From NCBI RefSeq assembly GCF_014805625.2, contig NW_023998440.1:2268993-2332992 (forward strand): a stretch of 64,000 nucleotides of DNA. The letters run 5' to 3'. Position 1 is the first letter of the stretch. The number at the start of each line of letters is the position of its first letter. This DNA comes from Glossina fuscipes. Its lineage: Eukaryota > Arthropoda > Insecta > Diptera > Glossinidae. The position numbers and the translations under genes are program-made. This document shows positions 61,075-64,000 of the stretch, piece by piece. The notes under the pieces were generated by a model, which worked only from the letters and a program-made list of their open reading frames with translations, searched no databases and was not told where the DNA came from.

Positions 61075-61275
61075 CAGACTCATTCTTCATAATAATTTCT
61101 AATTCAAGCTTGGTCGATCATCCTTCAGGCTGTTTGTCTTGTATTCTTGTGTCCAAAGCACAAAGGATATTTTGTTTAAATTTGATACTACGACGTATGC
61201 TGGGTGCACCTTATCGAAAATGGTTCGGATAGGGCGGATTTTTCAACTAATTCTCGCGTAGCCTTCTATTTGGAA
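61075..61275 (+). repeat. Family B-like repeat between divergent genes
   Basis: CTAATTCAAGCTTGGTCGATC, GGCTGTTTGTCTTG, CAAAGCACAAAGGATATT, AAATTTGATACTACGACG and CGAAAATGGTTCGGATAGGG follow family B. It lies inside the region that would hold the upstream sequence of the 53-aa gene. Confidence 0.45.
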
Positions 61276-61360
61276 TAGCGTTTACATTAAGCAAAGCGTA
61301 GGGTATTTAATGCTGACCCGCCATCTACTATAATGCTGTTAATTTGTAATAACTTTTAAA

Positions 61361-61390
61361 CTATATGTCGTAAAGATTAGACTTATCAGT
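61361..61390 (+). promoter_or_regulatory. Possible promoter of the 53-aa gene
   Basis: CTATATG near 61361 lies about 27 bases before the A of TCAGTG (61386-61391), one base off the initiator consensus. CTTATCA (61382-61388), a GATA-factor site in reverse, overlaps the initiator. Weak compared with the other two promoters; TTTTCAG at about 61448-61454 may instead be a 5' untranslated intron acceptor. Confidence 0.3.
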
Positions 61391-61513
61391 GGGTTGTTTC
61401 GATGTATTGAAGGTATTGATAAATGCAATATGAAAATATCATACAAATGTTTTCAGACTGTAAACAGCATGTTAGTAGTTATTTGTTAGTAAACTGAACA
61501 AGAGGCAGACATA

Positions 61514-61675
61514 ATGCCGCACAGTCACCACCAGACGAGTGGTCATCATCACGGGCATCATCATCACGGTCATCATCACCACGGCCATCATGGAGGTTAT
61601 TATAGACCTCCACCACCTGTCTATCATCATCGTCCAGCGCCTAGAAGAGTGGTTTGCTGCTGCACGCTAATGTAA
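61514..61675 (+). CDS. His-rich small protein with C-terminal CAAX motif, 53 aa
   Basis: ATG at 61514 (MPHSHHQTSG). Residues 11-26 are repeats of HHHG type (18 His in all); 27-30 GGYY; 32-35 PPPP; 38-45 HHRPAPRR; then VV and CCCTLM at the very end (48-53). The last four, C-T-L-M, fit a CAAX box; Met at the end is typical of farnesylation, and the two Cys before it could be palmitoylated, a known pairing for membrane targeting. If so, this would be a membrane-tethered His-rich metal-binding peptide; alternatively CCC may bind metal directly. Single exon, no signal peptide. It is divergent from the 71-aa gene. AATAAA follows 91 bp after the stop. It is too short for most gene finders, and I know of no named orthologue. 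Confidence 0.7.
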   Translation: MPHSHHQTSGHHHGHHHHGHHHHGHHGGYYRPPPPVYHHRPAPRRVVCCCTLM

Positions 61676-61766
61676 TTGTGACCTTATACTGCGAGTGCAT
61701 ATCGCTTATGAATAACAATTAGTTTATAGCCATCATTAATGTATACATGAAAATATTGTATGCGTA

Positions 61767-61772
61767 AATAAA
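61767..61772 (+). terminator. Poly(A) signal of the 53-aa gene
   Basis: AATAAA on the plus strand, 91 bp after the stop; further AATAAA-type signals follow at about 61793 and 61853. Confidence 0.6.
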
Positions 61773-62439
61773 TTTGAACTTATATGAATAGAATAAATAT
61801 TGTAAAGTGAATATTGTAAAGTTTCAAAAAACTTTTAAGCTAAACTTTCTATAAATAAACTATTTTGAGGATATTAGTCAAAAGCTATTGGAAATTAAGG
61901 AAATCCATTAAGGAAAACATTTGTTTATATTAGCACTGCTTAAATATCAAGTTAAAAATCAAAGAGCGGTTTAGCAAACAACCATGTTTGCTGTACCTAC
62001 TACGACACTCAGCTCTGCTACTCAAAATTGCATAACTCGCGCAGTGTCATTAGCGTTAACGAGTGGACTGCTTTTTCTTTACTATTTTGGCATTTCATAC
62101 GGATTAATATTTCCTTATAAATACGGTACGTGGTGTGAGTAAGCATTTAAGAATTTTTCATTATAAGTACTTCCTGGGTGTTTACAGATGTGAGAGTGGC
62201 ATACAGTTAAAACATTCGACGAAAGGACTTAAAAGCTTGTATTGTGTATCTGTTGAAGTTTATAACCAACAAGCAAAATGCAAGGAAAGCAAAATTGTTC
62301 GCAGATTTGGTTGTGTAGACGTGTGGGCGTCGTAGGCGTGTTCTTTTACCTGATTGGATCATTTCCAAATTCTTTTGCAAATTTGTAAGAGATTTTTTCG
62401 TTTTTGTAAACGGGAGAATCAATACGAGGGATACTACGC

Positions 62440-62500
62440 AGTTTGGTAGAAAGACAGATGGACGGACGAATAGACGGACATGGTTACGTGCTTTCCGAAA
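62440..62500 (-). repeat. Family B core fragment
   Basis: TAGAAAGACAGATGGACGGAC, GAATAGACGGACATGG: the reverse of the GTCCGTCTGTCC core shared by families B and C. Confidence 0.45.
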
Positions 62501-62702
62501 TTGAAATTAGCCGAGAAGTTATATGCGTCATATACTAAATTTGTATATACTACAATATTGGGTAGGCGTGGTCAGTTTTTCCTCTTCTTCCACAGATACA
62601 TAGAATAAACGTTCAAATTGTTATACGCTTAACTATTGCAGGTTTCAAATCAAAAGCAAAACGCCAAGTTTTTTATTGTGTTTGAAAGCAGAGGTGACTC
62701 GT

Positions 62703-63068
62703 TTACAACCCTAATCTACCTAAAAGAGTCTCTGATGTTTCCGCCAAATTTATACTCATTAGCATCGTTTTTGGCATTACACGGCCGGATTCAGTATTTG
62801 ATGCGGATGAAGAATATACATGGCATGTGGCGCCTCTGAGACTTCCTTCTGGACATTGTAAACGTTCTGACGAAACGAACATATCCCCCATAGCCCTTTG
62901 GAGTAAGTAACGCTTATTCTGTTTTACACCCCAGGGAATGGAAACTCTCCATAGAGAAGCCATCCCAAGATATCTGCTTGCACGCTCCTTTTTCCTACTG
63001 TGGATATCTGCACGATTTAAACAAATCTTATGTATCAGAGATTTGACGGTAAATATCCCACACCACAA
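62703..63068 (-). other. Unassigned 121-codon open frame
   Basis: Long for DNA this A+T-rich and lying in a G+C-richer patch. The first codon is TTG; the first ATG is 41 codons in. The product is mixed in composition (for example GVKQNKRYLLQRAMGDMF) with no recognised domain, signal or membrane segment. It may be an exon, an element relic or chance. Confidence 0.2.
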
Positions 63069-64000
63069 GTGCCGTGCACCTTCCTAGTTCTTGTACTCTT
63101 TAAGACTTTTTCCTCTTATCGGTTCGTTTGGGTCCCTTTATACTGGTCACATATACGTCTTTTCGAATTTTTTGAAAAAACATTTCTGTAAATTCGAAAT
63201 AACCGAAATTTCATTAAATAGAAAAAGATATAAACGAAAGTTAGATGCTAAGATAGATGCAGACCAGCTAAAAATTTGCATTATCCCTAATATATTTACT
63301 GGAAATATTATACTTTAATTACATTTAGTTTTCTAAAACTACAAGCTTTTAGTCAATTTCCGTGTTTGTAAAAACACAGGTACGTCTCTTAAACATATTC
63401 ACATAATTTCCTTAGATATATGCAATATTTTGGTTTCAGCTGTCAACCCTTAAAGTATATTGTAATTTTTTTTTGCATTTTTCATTTTTATGCTTTCTTT
63501 TCTTAAAGTCCTAGTAAATTGTTCCCACATTAAAGTTGTTATTATTCTTTATTTTTGCTCTCGCTCTCTGAATTTCATTTTCATCTATAGAACAGCTGGC
63601 ACAATAATAGAATCAAACCATAAAACGGCTGACTGGGCTGTATGATGACAAAATGAAATGAAAAACGTAAAAAGACAAATTTTTGGAGAATGGGTCGATT
63701 GGTAGGAAAAAATATATATGCACAAGTTTTTAGAATAACTTGAAAAATATGTTGAAGAGAAAAGAAAATTTAAGGAAGCAAGTGAAAATGATAATAGATA
63801 AATGAGACATGTAGAGTCTTATGAAAGGCAATGTACAAAATGTAAAAAAAGAAATAAATGTGAGCAAAAAAATGAGTGTAGAATTTCAAAAGGAGACAAA
63901 GCGCAGTATAAAGGCCTTGCAAAGAGAACGCTATGCTTGTTACAACAGCGCCATTTCTTTCCGCAGCGTTATTTTTTGATACTATGATACTCTCTGGCCT

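Larger units (their letters stand above)
61773..64000. other. Gene-poor right end
   Basis: A minus family B fragment (62440-62500) and a 121-codon minus frame (62703-63068) are listed separately. Otherwise A+T-rich, no exon supported. Confidence 0.4.

Overview
The window reads as A+T-rich nuclear DNA of an insect, most likely a higher fly (Brachycera). The reasons are: a mellifera-type mariner with TA target duplication, core promoters with TATA plus the arthropod initiator TCA(G/T)TY, abundant CA, CAG/CAA, GAT and TA microsatellites, and dispersed repeats carrying a GTCCGTCTGTCCG-like core of the kind common in fly intergenic DNA. A tephritid or related fly is possible, but the sequence alone does not settle the family. 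There is no bacterial operon, CRISPR array or intact tRNA/rRNA gene.

Layout. 1-43 kb: no convincing protein-coding gene. This is intergenic or intronic DNA filled with three kinds of degenerate repeats: (A) a tRNA-derived SINE family, about ten copies over the whole window; (B) a repeat marked by TTTATTATA..GATCAATTCA..TGTCTGTCCGTCTG..CGCCTTATTTTGAAAAGTCG; (C) a longer repeat marked by TATACCC..GTCCGTCT..AATGTCTGTTGTAA..CGTAAAAATGAAGCTATC. Inside it lie an N-terminal mariner relic (33.07-33.37 kb) and a 5'-truncated R1/I-type non-LTR retrotransposon with a poly(A) tail (40.70-41.40 kb, minus). 43.53-44.80 kb: a complete mariner with perfect 32-bp terminal inverted repeats and TA duplication, but a dead transposase (first catalytic Asp is Ala, three in-frame stops). 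45-56 kb: again gene-poor.

56.8-61.8 kb is the one region with credible host genes: three tiny single-exon genes for histidine-rich, low-complexity proteins (80, 71 and 53 aa). The first two are on the minus strand and share a promoter plan: a GATAAGATAA double GATA site about 30 bp upstream of a TATA box. The third is divergent from the second and ends in CCCTLM, a CAAX-type prenylation motif after two further cysteines. Together they look like a small, GATA-regulated family of metal-binding or structural His-rich peptides (function is inference). This cluster is the best candidate for an undescribed system here.

Limits: exons of a large spliced gene could be hidden in the A+T-rich parts; no alignment or gene finder was run. 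Many repeat boundaries are approximate.
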